Below, one piece after another: positions 22,450-32,035 of a stretch of DNA of 64,000 bases. The DNA is from Aralia elata (lineage: Eukaryota; Streptophyta; Magnoliopsida; Apiales; Araliaceae). The position numbers were made by a program, and so were the translations under genes. The notes beneath the pieces are model-generated. The model worked only from the letters and a program-made list of their open reading frames with translations. It did no database searches and was not told the DNA's origin. How positions within the stretch are numbered: the first letter of the stretch is position 1; each line of letters opens with the position of its first letter. The stretch spans positions 77,244,272-77,308,271 of the forward strand of contig CM068385.1 in assembly GCA_034770075.1 (NCBI GenBank). The letters run 5' to 3'.

Positions 22450-23735
22450 TGCACCTTCCTGTGGCTCAATGGATTCGGCCGGGTAATCTTCGTCGGTGAG
22501 GAGATTATCGTGCCGGGATACAACTGTTCCCTTCGGATAGGTCTTTCCATGACCGTCATTACTGCATCCAATACCCCTCTCCTCTTTTTTCCGGTAACCT
22601 TCCCTACCGAGCCACCAATTATCACATCGACTACCCCCCGAACAGGAGGGTTTGGAGCCGTTTGGTGCTGCGGGGTCGGTTCGACGTCATTGTCGTTCGT
22701 AGCCCTTCCTAACCTGTCGTATCCTGCAACAAATTGGACCAACTCCCCATTCTGCACATTCTTCTCAATCAACTCCTTCAAATTCCGACAATCCTCCGTA
22801 GAGTGTCCCGAGGACTAATGGTAATCACAATACTTGTGTTGACTTCCTCGGTTCGGATGGACATTATTTGGGCATGGACGGAAGCAAGTTCGGTCCTTCA
22901 TATGTTCTAATATGGCTGCCCGATCTGTGTTTAGCGGGGTGTATACCTTTTCAACCTTTCGGTTCGGGAAAGGCGGACGACCCCTTCCCGGCCCCCCTAC
23001 TCCTCCAAAATTTTTCCTCGGTCATGCATCTGACCTGTTGTTGGCGTCCGACCGAGGATACGAGTTCCTATCCCGCTCTTTTAACTTCTCTGCCGATGAG
23101 GAGTCTGGACCCAGACTTCCCATGGCTTCCTCGACCGCGATAAATCCTTCGGCCCTATCGTAAGCTTCCGCCAGGCTCTTCGGGGCATTGAACATCATGT
23201 CCTTTACCAGCTTTTTGGACTTCATTATGTCCAACCCTGTATTAAAGTACCCCAGTGCTTGAGGGTCGTTTAGGTCGGTCACCGCCCTAACCGCTTCTCG
23301 AAACCGTTTGACGTACTGGCCCAAGGATTCACTAGAATGTTGCCTTACTTGCATTAGGGAAGCCGTAGGCTTTCCTCTCCTTTTGTTACTCCCGAATCGG
23401 CTATGGAACTGAGTACACAGTTCCTTCCATGACGATATAGAGTTCGGGGCCAGGGACGTCATCCACTGACGTGCTTCTTTCCTCAAGGTGGAAATGAACA
23501 TCTGGCATTTAGCCGCATCGGAGTAACCGTTGTACTTCATCAGACGATCGTAAGCTTGGCTGTGATCATATGGGTCTCCTGATCCGTCGAAACTTTCCAT
23601 ATGGGGAGCCTTCTTCTTGGGGTCGGCCCGAGTTCGATCAATCTCTGGTGAAAATGGAGAGGTCGGGTCAAATGGAACGTCTTCCTGACGGGCCGCTGCG
23701 AGCTTCTCCTCAAGCTCCACAATTCTTCGGGCCAA
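22446..23735 (-). pseudogene. Gag of the Tat element: capsid and zinc-knuckle region with stops
   Basis: The frame 23022-23735 is a plant retrotransposon Gag domain (PF03732 type): MFISTLRKEARQWMTSL, SISSWKELCTQFHSRF, ESLGQYVKRFREAV. It stops with TGA at 23022-23024. The frame then continues open and reaches a zinc-knuckle-like stretch (KYCDYH, GHSTEDCRNLKELI) interrupted by TAG at 22815-22817, and goes on at 22446-22781. Both stops differ by one transition from a plausible sense codon (CGA to TGA for the first). The product would package the element RNA in cytoplasmic particles. Confidence 0.85.
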
Positions 23736-24535
23736 TGCCTCAGGATCCCTGGTCGGAACGGTTGGTTCATGTCGGGTCTGACCTGGGACTGGGGAGTTCT
23801 CCCTTCCGCCCCGTCAGATCCGGCCACTTCTATCTGACGAGCGGCTCCTCGGCTTGCTCCGACTTTGAACTGGAGAGGGCTCCCCCTTCTCCGTTCGGAT
23901 CTGCCACTTCTTTCGGGGGAGCGGCTTCTCGGCCTGCTCCGACTTTGAACTGGAGAGGGTTCCCTCCTTCTCCGTTCGGATCTGCCACTTCTTTTTGGGG
24001 AGCGGCTCCTCGGCCTGCTCCTTCTTTGGGATTGGTTATTAGGTCTGACACTTTCTCGTGTATTGCTCCGGACCTCGCTACTTTCCCTCCAAGAACTCTC
24101 CGAGCAATGTGTCCTGGACCGGCATCCCAATATTACCTCCCGACCGCCATGGTGGCTAGGGGAAGCTTCCCCTCTTTCCAAAAGAGCCAATTATTTTTCC
24201 AACTCTCCTTACTGAAGGCGTATAGCCTCTACGATTTCTTTACGCCGCTGTTCCCTTCGAGCAACGAGTGAGTCTCTTTCATCATGGTTCCGACCCCGTC
24301 TAGAGCTCGGGTGGTCGGCCTGGCCGCGCCATTGCATTTTTCTCTGGGGGATCGGCAATGGTTTTTTCTTGACCATTGGTGTCCGCGGGTTGGCCGGACC
24401 CACTGAATGACTTTGGGGGCCCAACCGATTCGACAGGCTTTTGGACATCCCTACCCTATCTATAACCGAACCCCTGGAGCGGAGAGGGTCAGGAGGGATT
24501 TCTCCTTGTGCCGAAGCCATTTTTGAGCCATACAT
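23540..24535 (-). pseudogene. Gag N-terminal part with arginine-serine repeats
   Basis: An ATG at 24535, 76 bp inside the 5' LTR edge, starts a frame (to 24209) that is basic and proline rich. The reading continues in a different frame at 23540-24190 with SRPRSRSPKRSGRSERRR-type repeats, so a frameshift lies near 24195. The RS repeats derive from an 81-bp DNA tandem array. Some Tat Gags carry variable basic N-terminal regions; a nucleic-acid-binding role is inferred from charge only. Confidence 0.6.
23800..24045. repeat. Three tandem units of about 81 bp inside gag
   Basis: The blocks around 23812, 23893 and 23974 repeat with the same spacing (shared GTTCGGATCTGCCACTTC and GCTCCTCGGCCTGCTCC text). 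The second and third units are nearly identical and the first is diverged. They encode arginine/serine-rich repeats on the minus strand. Confidence 0.75.
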
Positions 24536-24590
24536 GACTGTTATGAATGGTCAAGAAATCTTTACATGATTGAAGGGTTATTGAGCACTA

Positions 24591-24610
24591 GGTCCTCCTT
24601 CTAGCGCCAA
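24591..24610 (-). promoter_or_regulatory. Primer binding site of the Tat element
   Basis: Directly inside the 5' LTR, the minus strand reads TTGGCGCTAGAAGGAGGACC. TGGCGC at the start is complementary to a tRNA 3' end of the form GCGCCA. Which tRNA primes could not be decided without a tRNA table. Confidence 0.6.
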
Positions 24611-25149
24611 TGTTAACGCCAAGAATTCGTCCACGCGCCTCAATCACCAAGAGCGCGTCAATCCTGCACAGAAACGAAATCACACTCAGAGTTACGGGCG
24701 TTTTTGCCGCCGGAGGATAGTTCCGGTGTGAGAATAAGTACAGGCTGAACAAGGTGTGTAACAATGGAGGTATATTGCTCTAGTACGGTAAAATGTTGAT
24801 TACCTCTTGAATGAAATGAACCTCGTATCTTATAGTAAAACACCTGCCACGCTTATCCCTCGAGACCCGGGACCCCTTCTTCCGTCCAATATCATGGGCT
24901 TATACTGAACTTTATTAAAAGGAGATAGACGCCATATTTTCTCCGGACATACGCCTCGGGAACACCAGTCTGACATTCCAATTGTTCTTGACAGACTAAA
25001 AGTGACCCCCACGTGAGGGGCGCCGACCCATCACCTCACCAGGGCCCACTACCCAATGCTTATTGGGCTTACTGATTTGTTGTGATACTTGGGTTTTGCC
25101 AATTTGTAATATTTGGGCTTTTATTAAACCTTGCCAATTCACCCCAACA
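24611..25149 (-). repeat. 5' LTR of the Tat element
   Basis: 539 bp, TGTT...AACA, paired with 15495-16035. As the promoter-bearing LTR it has TATA-like sequence on the minus strand near 24897-24905. GAAGA follows at 25150-25154. Confidence 0.92.
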
Positions 25150-26514
25150 GAAGACAAAAGAGATTCTGATTTGATTTTCTAGCTGTTTGAACATATAACC
25201 GTTTGGATAAGAACATCGACTGGAGGAATCATGCCCAATTGATTTTATTTTAGTTAAACTTGACATGAATATATAAATCATATTTATAGGCCTAACTGAC
25301 TTTAGAGAATAAGGATATCAGATGAAAGAAAGGAATTTTTCGTTTGTAAATAGATTTCTAATATCATTACTGTTCCCAATTGTCAATTACCAAAACAATT
25401 CAATAATAACTTCTATGGTCAGCCTGTTCTCTCCAAACAAGGTAACAAGAATCACGTCAATCAATTTCCCACTAAGGAATATAATAACGGTGAGTCCATG
25501 ATCTAAGCATATATAACCAATTTTAGATAGCTTTAATTATGGGAATGATTTTAAATAGCTTTTAATTATGGAATGAAAGTATCAATTTAATCAAACGGAC
25601 TGGGCAAAAAACATTTACATATTTATTTTAATAGTCCAATTAAATTATTCTATTATTAATTAATTACTTTCATGATTATGGAAAACCCATATCCTAAGAT
25701 TTATGGAAACAGTAATAGTTAGAGATATGAAAGATAACGGATTTTTTAAAAACTTATTTTCTAACCAACTCCATCAATTATGGGAAGTACGAAAAATTAG
25801 CATTTAAAGAGTAATTTCCCAATAAGGTAATGTGACAAGCTCCTGCTTTGATTAATATATATTGTCGTTACTTGTAATCAATTAATTACTCAATCTTGGT
25901 AAATAAGGAAAGCTAGACCCGATAATGTATACATTACCTCCTTTTTACATTCACTGATTCCACGAGAATAAGGTAGCACCATCGGTTAAGTTATTCAATT
26001 AAATGGTTAACAACTTTATTATGGAATGAAACGTATCAATTAATTATTCCACTTTCTGAGCAGCTTGACATTTGCCATATGTGAACAAGTGAACTAATTG
26101 ATAGGCAGATTCCATAGGGAAGGAAGTGTACTAATTATTCCATTTAACAATCCGTGAGCCAATTAGAATTAATTTAGGAACAATTAATATTTTGCTTTTA
26201 AAAATATTTCCATATTAATTTTGAAAGCCCAATTAATTTGTTCCATAATTAATTAACCACATCCATAATTATTTTCATGCAATGCAATATCCTAGAGCCT
26301 TGATTGAGATATAGTTAAAGCTAGGATCTTATATTGATTTCCTAATGACTCAATTATATCTTCAAGCCTTCATGCCTTCAATCTATTGCAAAACCAAGGC
26401 TTCGAGAAATCTTTTGTTTGTCTCACTTAATATCTTGTAAATGCATGAGTAAACTTTTAGTGCAATAATAAAGTCATCATCAAAACCTAAGGTTGGAATA
26501 TGACCAAGTCAACA

Positions 26515-26603
26515 GATCCCGCATATATTGAATATTCGTTCTTGTTGCTTGATACGTGTTTGCTTTAAAATTCGAGGACGAATTTTTTCTAAGAATGAGA
26601 GAT
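26515..26603 (+). mobile_element. 3' internal end and polypurine region of the chromovirus
   Basis: The sequence before the 3' LTR contains TTCGAGGACGAATTTTTTC and then AAGAATGAGAGAT. This resembles the end of pol and the polypurine tract of plant chromoviruses, in which a TTCGAGGACGAA-type phrase is common. Nearly all of pol between the protease (ending about 14473) and this point is missing. Confidence 0.5.
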
Positions 26604-26830
26604 TAATACGATGAAAAATAATGAGATAGATTTGGTTTTTCATATATTTTAATATTTGTGAAACTTTAATTTATTTGATGTATTTTTATTTATTCATTAG
26701 GAAAATTTAGTACGCAGCTAAATTTATATTTAATCTGTTTATGTTTTGGCTTTAATTTTCTAATTTTATTTAGTTTAGGATTTAATTATTTTTCTTTTCT
26801 AATTAGTCATAGGAAAGTAGTTTAGTGCTA
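26604..26830 (+). mobile_element. Truncated 3' LTR of the chromovirus
   Basis: This block aligns with 12673-12894 of the 5' LTR from its first base up to the TATA box region (TAGTGCTAT against TAGTACTAT). It then stops where the CACTA sequence begins. The remaining 170 or so LTR bases are not found after the CACTA element. Confidence 0.7.
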
Positions 26831-26849
26831 TTGATTCAGGAAGATTATT

Positions 26850-26915
26850 TCCGACGGAAATTCCGTCGGAATTAGTTTATTTCGTCGGAAATATTCCTTT
26901 TTAAAAAAATATTTT
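26850..26915. repeat. CACTA left subterminal repeats
   Basis: Inverted and direct copies of TTTCCGACGGAA / TTCCGTCGGAA occur close together. In CACTA elements such motifs bind the TnpA-type protein. The same motif family is present near the right end. Confidence 0.7.
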
Positions 26916-26939
26916 TTTCATTATTATAATTTTCAGGTT

Positions 26940-27340
26940 TTTAAACCCCAATTTGTATGTACATGTATATGTTTTCAACCAGTTTTTCTCAACAACAACA
27001 CATACATATAAATCGCAATGACTAATATACACGTTAAAATAGCTAATCTTCCAAATAATTCCCAACAATAACACATACATATAAAGGTAACTACCCTTTT
27101 ACACCTCATACATGACTAATCCTCCAAACAACACATAAATACATATTTCAACTTTAAACTAAGAAAGAAAACATGTACAAATATAAGTTATGTACAAATA
27201 CACATAACAGTAGCTAAACTAAGAAAGAAAACAAATATAAACTAAATTATGTACAAATATAAGTTAAACTAAAATTGTAATCAACAATGTTGTACAACGT
27301 AAGTAAGCCTAACTACAATTGACAATATAACTAAGTATAG
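26940..27340. other. Non-coding CACTA left arm
   Basis: AT-rich DNA has several near repeats of ACACATACATATAAA and ACAAATATAAGTTA text. No coding frame was found. It is the 3' untranslated side of the minus-strand Ptta gene. Confidence 0.4.
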
Positions 27341-27344
27341 CTAC

Positions 27345-29180
27345 AACTATCTATCGTTATCATCGAGTGGGGGTTGATGTTGCTGCCCCGGTGTCTGAAA
27401 ATCATCGTCATCATCCCCCCGCTCGTCATCCTCACCCTGCTCAGCATCGCTACCTTGTTGATACAATTAAAAATATAAATTATTAGTCCATAATTGAGAA
27501 TTAAAGAAACAACTAAATGATAATAAAATAACATGCAGAATATATAACTTAAAATAAATAAAATACCTGAGTTGTTGGGTGCTAACTCAGCATCAGCCAA
27601 AAGCCTCCAACAGTAGAATAACCACCATTCGTACCACCTCATTACGTATCGCAGTGAACCGTTCCAAAGAGATACCCATACTTTCGGCGGTACCGTAATG
27701 TCCTAAGCAAACTGATGAAGGCGAGCACAGCTAGGCAAGTCCTGACGATAAAATATTGGATCCGTACCAAATGTCTCTGACACCTCTATCATAACCCTCT
27801 AGAATAGCTCGTCGTCCAAGCTAGCGCCCATATGAGATAGTCCAATAGGTGCTCTCCGATGTTGACGCTGACTAGAGCCTGCGAAAATAAAAATAACTTT
27901 ACTAATAATTTATGAAGCGATATAAATTATTAGATAATGAGAAACATAACAAAATGAAGAACTCCGTGTAATGTATATGCTGGTAACCTCGGCAGACCCA
28001 GAACTCGATATCTGCTGGTAGTGCTAATGGGGGGATCCTGAGACTCGACCGAAAGAGCCATCTCTTCATTCTGAGATAAGCTAATCTCAGAAATTTCAGG
28101 CGAAAAGATGGTGGAATCTAATGGCTCAGAATCTCTCCTAGTAGTCTGCAACTCAACTACACGTTGGTCTTGGAGCTTCTGAAATCGATCATGTAATTTA
28201 TTATTATATATATATATATATATATATTATTAATTAAATCATTTTATTAACTACCAAATACTAATAATTATTTATGACAATAACAAATATTACTCGTATA
28301 GCTAATGTTGTTGGAGACATAGTAGAGTCCTTTAGCGTATGGGCTCTATCCCAAAACTCGACCATGGTGGGAGGTCGGGCCAAGCTCGCCCGCATGGCCT
28401 AATAAATACATTAATATAACATTTTATTTAGTATGTTTATGACAATATTAAACTAAACAACTAAACAAACATACATACCGACTTCAACTCCTCAAATGAC
28501 TACGAGCTAGTAACATGTACTACTCGGAGCTTGCTACTATTCTTCTTCATCTGCTCAGACTTCTTCTTGAAATTATCTGCATCTCAGTACGTACACATAG
28601 CATCTCATGCTACATCAGATACAATTTGGGGATGATGATCGTGTATTGTACTACTGGGCTGGTCCTCAACAGCCTATGTGCCCCTCTGTCTGATCTCATA
28701 CAACCAGTTAGCATAGTTCTTTACGACAAGAGCTATAATGACAGATTCGTTGGCCAGCTGAGATACGCCCTCCTCATATCTATAATAAATCAATACAAAA
28801 ATAATAATATATCAGAAAAAATAGAACATTGTGTAACTACTATTTACGTATACGATTTAACTTATTTTAAACTCGCGTAACACATTCTCTATAAAGGAGG
28901 CATCATACTACGCATACTGGTTATAGCGCATGCAGCCAATGGGGTAGTGTGTCAAGCATATGGCGTGGATGGTCGATTAGTCATAGGGTCCAAAATACTA
29001 CAATAAAAATAAAACCCTTGTGTTATACATTGTGCCATTAAATAAATTAACAAATTTAACATTATATTTTCTAACGCATACTGAGCAGAGCCGACATCTT
29101 ATACAAGGCAAGTGAGTGGAACTGTCAGCGGACGACCAAATAAACCGAGGTAATTAGTCCCTCAGTGACGTCGACGACCA
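27345..29180 (-). pseudogene. Plant transposase of Ptta/En-Spm type, stop-interrupted
   Basis: Pieces on the minus strand fit the plant En/Spm-associated transposase family (PF03004). A segment near 28500-28580 reads KKKSEQMKKNSSKLRVVH followed by TSS-stop-SFEEL, the K-rich block before the HTGGS-type motif. ANESVIIALVVKNYANWLYE lies upstream near 28750. The end is acidic (GEDDERGDDDDD) near 27400-27450. Several in-frame stops and intron-like gaps (for example 27470-27570) are present, so splicing was normal for the family but the coding frame is now broken. Confidence 0.65.
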
Positions 29181-29499
29181 GTACCTGTAAGTATAATACA
29201 TACATTATGTAAATATAACATTTACATAAATAAAAATGTAAACAAAATGAAATTGAATTAATGACGACAAAATTTTGTTAGATGATGATGACCCACCCTG
29301 ACTATCGTTAGTAGATCATGTACAACTACCATCGCGGCGACCACCACCACTATGTCTAGCCATATATATACTACTGAAATAACTAAAAGAATGTAATTAA
29401 TTAGAGTTAATTTAATTAAATAACCATTATTAATAGTGCAAATTATAAATAATACATAAATAAGTTTACACTTACTATATTGATATGAGAAGATATTCT

Positions 29500-30640
29500 A
29501 AACTACGTCATCAAACTCGTCAGAATCAACATCATTGTCATCCTCTTCATTATCAATTTTTTCGTCCTTATCATTTTCAACAATGACATAGTCATTGACG
29601 ACCACGTCTTCTTCGGATTCCTCATCATCGAGTACGTCAACGACATCATATACCAGCATATCATCATCTTTTAGCACGATCTAGTTGGGATTGCTAATAT
29701 TTTCTTGCAACGGCTCATCAGTCCTTTACCGATTTATCAAAAGTCTGGACCCCCTGTCTCCCACAACATCTTAAATTCATCGACTAACGGCCTGAGATAC
29801 TCGCTTATGTCTTTCGTACGACTCTTATCCCCCAGTATGAGTAAAGTCAAGAACAAATACGGATCCCTCATGCACATTGATGGTGGCAGATTGTAAGCTA
29901 TCAAGATCACTGGCCAAATACAGTATGGTTGGCTAAAACTATTAAATAGACAAAAGCCATATGTAGCCATGCCAAGCCTGACATTCCGAATCACCTCAGC
30001 AAATTTTGAAAATTTTTAATCAAACTTTTTCCATTCATCTCCATCTGTACGGTGAGTCAACTGACGAGGCACAACGTCCCTTGTTTTATTCCAACTCATA
30101 TGCTCAGCAATGTGCGACGACGTGAATAGACGTTTAAGCCTCGACGCAAGAGGAATTACCGTAAGATCTTTTTAGGCACATGTTTCTCCTCTCCCCCCCA
30201 CACGTTTTGTCGTTTTGTACCGAGGTAATTTGCAGATATCACATTGTATCTTATCTCTGTCCTTCGCGTAGTATAACATGCAATCCTGCTCACAAACATC
30301 GATCTCTTAACCTAGACTTGACCATCTTTTTCACTTCATAGTAATTTAAGGTAATGTATGATCCTTAGGTAAGAACTCGCTTATAAGAGCAAGAAAATCA
30401 TTGAAGCTTCTCTCACTATAATCATACTCATTCTTGAAGTGTAAAAGCTTTATCTCTGTAAAACGCTTAGTAAGCTTATCATTTCTATCGTATAATGGGT
30501 TCCAGATTCAGATAACATCTTGTAAAAGGCAATTGTCGTGTCATTTGACTCTTCCTGAGCATTGCTTGACAAATGCTCGTTTGTACCCCAATCAATATTG
30601 TTAGTGTCATAAACATCGACCAACATATCCACGACATCAT
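29500..30640 (-). pseudogene. TNP2-type CACTA transposase remnant
   Basis: The frame 29737-29994 has NVRLGMATYGFCLFN, WPVILIAYNLPPSMCM and DISEYLRPLVDEFKMLWE, which is the conserved core of the TNP2 transposase family (PF02992). Upstream are a zinc-like CMLYYAKDRDKIQCDIC block (about 30280) and a 60-codon frame at 30450-30632 that fits the N-terminal part. Frameshifts and stops divide the gene. An acidic tail (about 29510-29640) follows. The enzyme would bind the CACTA ends and catalyse excision; it is clearly inactive here. Confidence 0.8.
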
Positions 30641-30699
30641 TATTATTGTCATATGATTCCGCATGAACTGGTTAATCTACACTGTCAGTCATTTCCTTC

Positions 30700-31072
30700 C
30701 ACTCAGCTGATTCCTCGAGATGAATCCATATGGAATGCCACCAACCCAAAAATTTTCAAAACAAAAAAAAACGTACTTAAGTTATTGACATCAGAGTAAG
30801 TGAGAGACATAACATTCAGGAATAGTACCAAACTGGGGACTATTCGTCATTCACTCCTAATGAGTGAATGCCGATCGGGTTTCTAAACTCCTAAGTATAC
30901 TACATGCACAAGTATTCAGTTTATTTTAGCTATGAAAAACTAAGCAAATGTTACTTAGTTTATTTTATTTTATATTATTTTATTATATTATAACAATGTT
31001 ATTATATTATATTATATTTCATTTTATTTTAATTTATTATATTATGTTACTTTAAAATATTTTAATGTAATA
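30700..31072. other. AT-rich CACTA interior
   Basis: No gene was seen. From about 30960 the sequence is a TTTTATTATATTA-type low-complexity run. Confidence 0.4.
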
Positions 31073-31328
31073 CTCTCTCCGTCCCAAATTAATTGTTCAA
31101 TTTTGACTTTTTAAAGTCAAATTGACCATTTTAAAACTAATCTTTTTGCTATTTTTGCTAAAATATAGGCGAAGAGATTATAACCAAAAGAAAGTATATA
31201 CAATTTATTACTAACCCCAATTTTTATAATTTTAGAAATATATTTATATATGCTTAATTATTAATTCTAAAAATAGTCAATTTGACTTAAAAAAGTTAAA
31301 ATTGAGCAATTAATTTGGGGCAGAGTGA
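31073..31328. mobile_element. Stowaway-like MITE nested in the CACTA element
   Basis: Left end CTCTCTCCGTCCCAAATTAA and right end (minus strand) TCACTCTGCCCCAAATTAA form an imperfect inverted repeat. The flanks are TA on both sides and the length is about 256 bp. CTCCCTCCGTCCC is the known Stowaway terminus (Tc1/mariner). Confidence 0.75.
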
Positions 31329-32035
31329 TATATTATTTTATTTTAATTTATTTTATTTCAGTTTGATTTAATTTATTATTTTATTTTAAATTATTATATT
31401 ATATTATATGATTAATTTTATTTATTTATTTAATATTATATTAATTTATTTTAATTTATCATATAATATTATATTAATTTATTTAATTATAATTTAAGAT
31501 ATTATTATATTATTTTTTATTTAGAAGTTGGAAACTAATTAAGTAAAAGCTACTTAATTAACTGATTTTAGTAATGAAAAATTAAGTAAATGCTACTTAG
31601 TTTATTATAGAAGTTATATTATATTATATTATGTTATTTTAATTTATATTATATTATATTATATTACATTACATTAAAGTATATTATATTTATCTTATTT
31701 TAATTATCTTATTTAATTTAATTTAATTTATTCATTTTATTTATTTATATTATTAAATTTAATTAAATTAAATTTATTTATTTTATTTCATTCTTTATTT
31801 TTTTTGTTTTGTTATATTATAAATGTTACTCAGTTCATTTTATTTTATTATATTACATTATAATATTTAATTTTAATTTGCTTTTTATATATTTAGTAAT
31901 AAAAAACTAAGTAAATGCTACTTAGTGTATTTTATTAGTGTCCAAACTAAGTAAATGCTACTAATTGTGAAGTAAGTCCCTAATTTAAATTAGATTTTTT
32001 GTTATATTTTAGATTTTTTATTATTATCAATACTA
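31329..32035. other. Low-complexity TTTTA/TTATA tract
   Basis: Almost pure A and T with drifting repeats of ATTATATTAT and ATTTTATTT. The motif AAGTAAATGCTACTTAG occurs near 30950, 31582, 31911 and 31948, so a small dispersed repeat is embedded in it. Confidence 0.5.

Larger units (their letters stand above)
15495..25149 (-). mobile_element. Nearly full-length Tat-lineage Ty3/gypsy retrotransposon with antisense gene
   Basis: This is a 9.65-kb element in minus orientation. The 5' LTR is 24611-25149 and the 3' LTR is 15495-16035, both TGTT...AACA, with perfect GAAGA duplications. Order on the minus strand: LTR, primer site, gag (24535-22446), protease, RT, RNase H, second RNase H, integrase (to 18680), then a plus-strand antisense gene (16372-18507), polypurine tract and 3' LTR. 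The second RNase H and the antisense ORF are hallmarks of the Tat lineage (Retand-like). gag-pol has at least six lesions; the antisense gene has none visible. The LTRs differ by about 16 substitutions and a 2-bp gap, counted by eye (about 3%). Confidence 0.92.
14479..26514 (-). mobile_element. Copia/Sirevirus-like LTR split by a nested Tat element
   Basis: The two arms 14479-15494 and 25155-26514 together make a sequence of about 2.4 kb. On the minus strand it begins TGTTGACTTGG (at 26514) and contains a TATA-rich region near 25270. Close to its end is TTCAACCCCCCCTTCTAAG, a motif I associate with the LTR ends of Sirevirus/Maximus-type copia elements. Flanks are GATCT (14474-14478) and GATCC (26515-26519), a 4-of-5 target-duplication match. 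Its terminal bases at 14479 (TA rather than TG) are atypical. No coding domain was seen, so it is probably a solo LTR. It also contains the tRNA-like phrase GCGGTTCGGCCCC near 14824, which is common in plant LTRs. Confidence 0.5.

Noticed and set aside
20193..24271. Plus-strand frames over gag-pol (for example 22117-22818, 23570-24271, 21637-22044)
   Set aside because: Shadow frames of the RT, protease and Gag coding strand; no recognisable domain.
28480..28880. Plus-strand 121-codon frame rich in leucine and isoleucine
   Set aside because: It is antisense to the Ptta transposase remnant, whose K-rich motif is readable on the minus strand.
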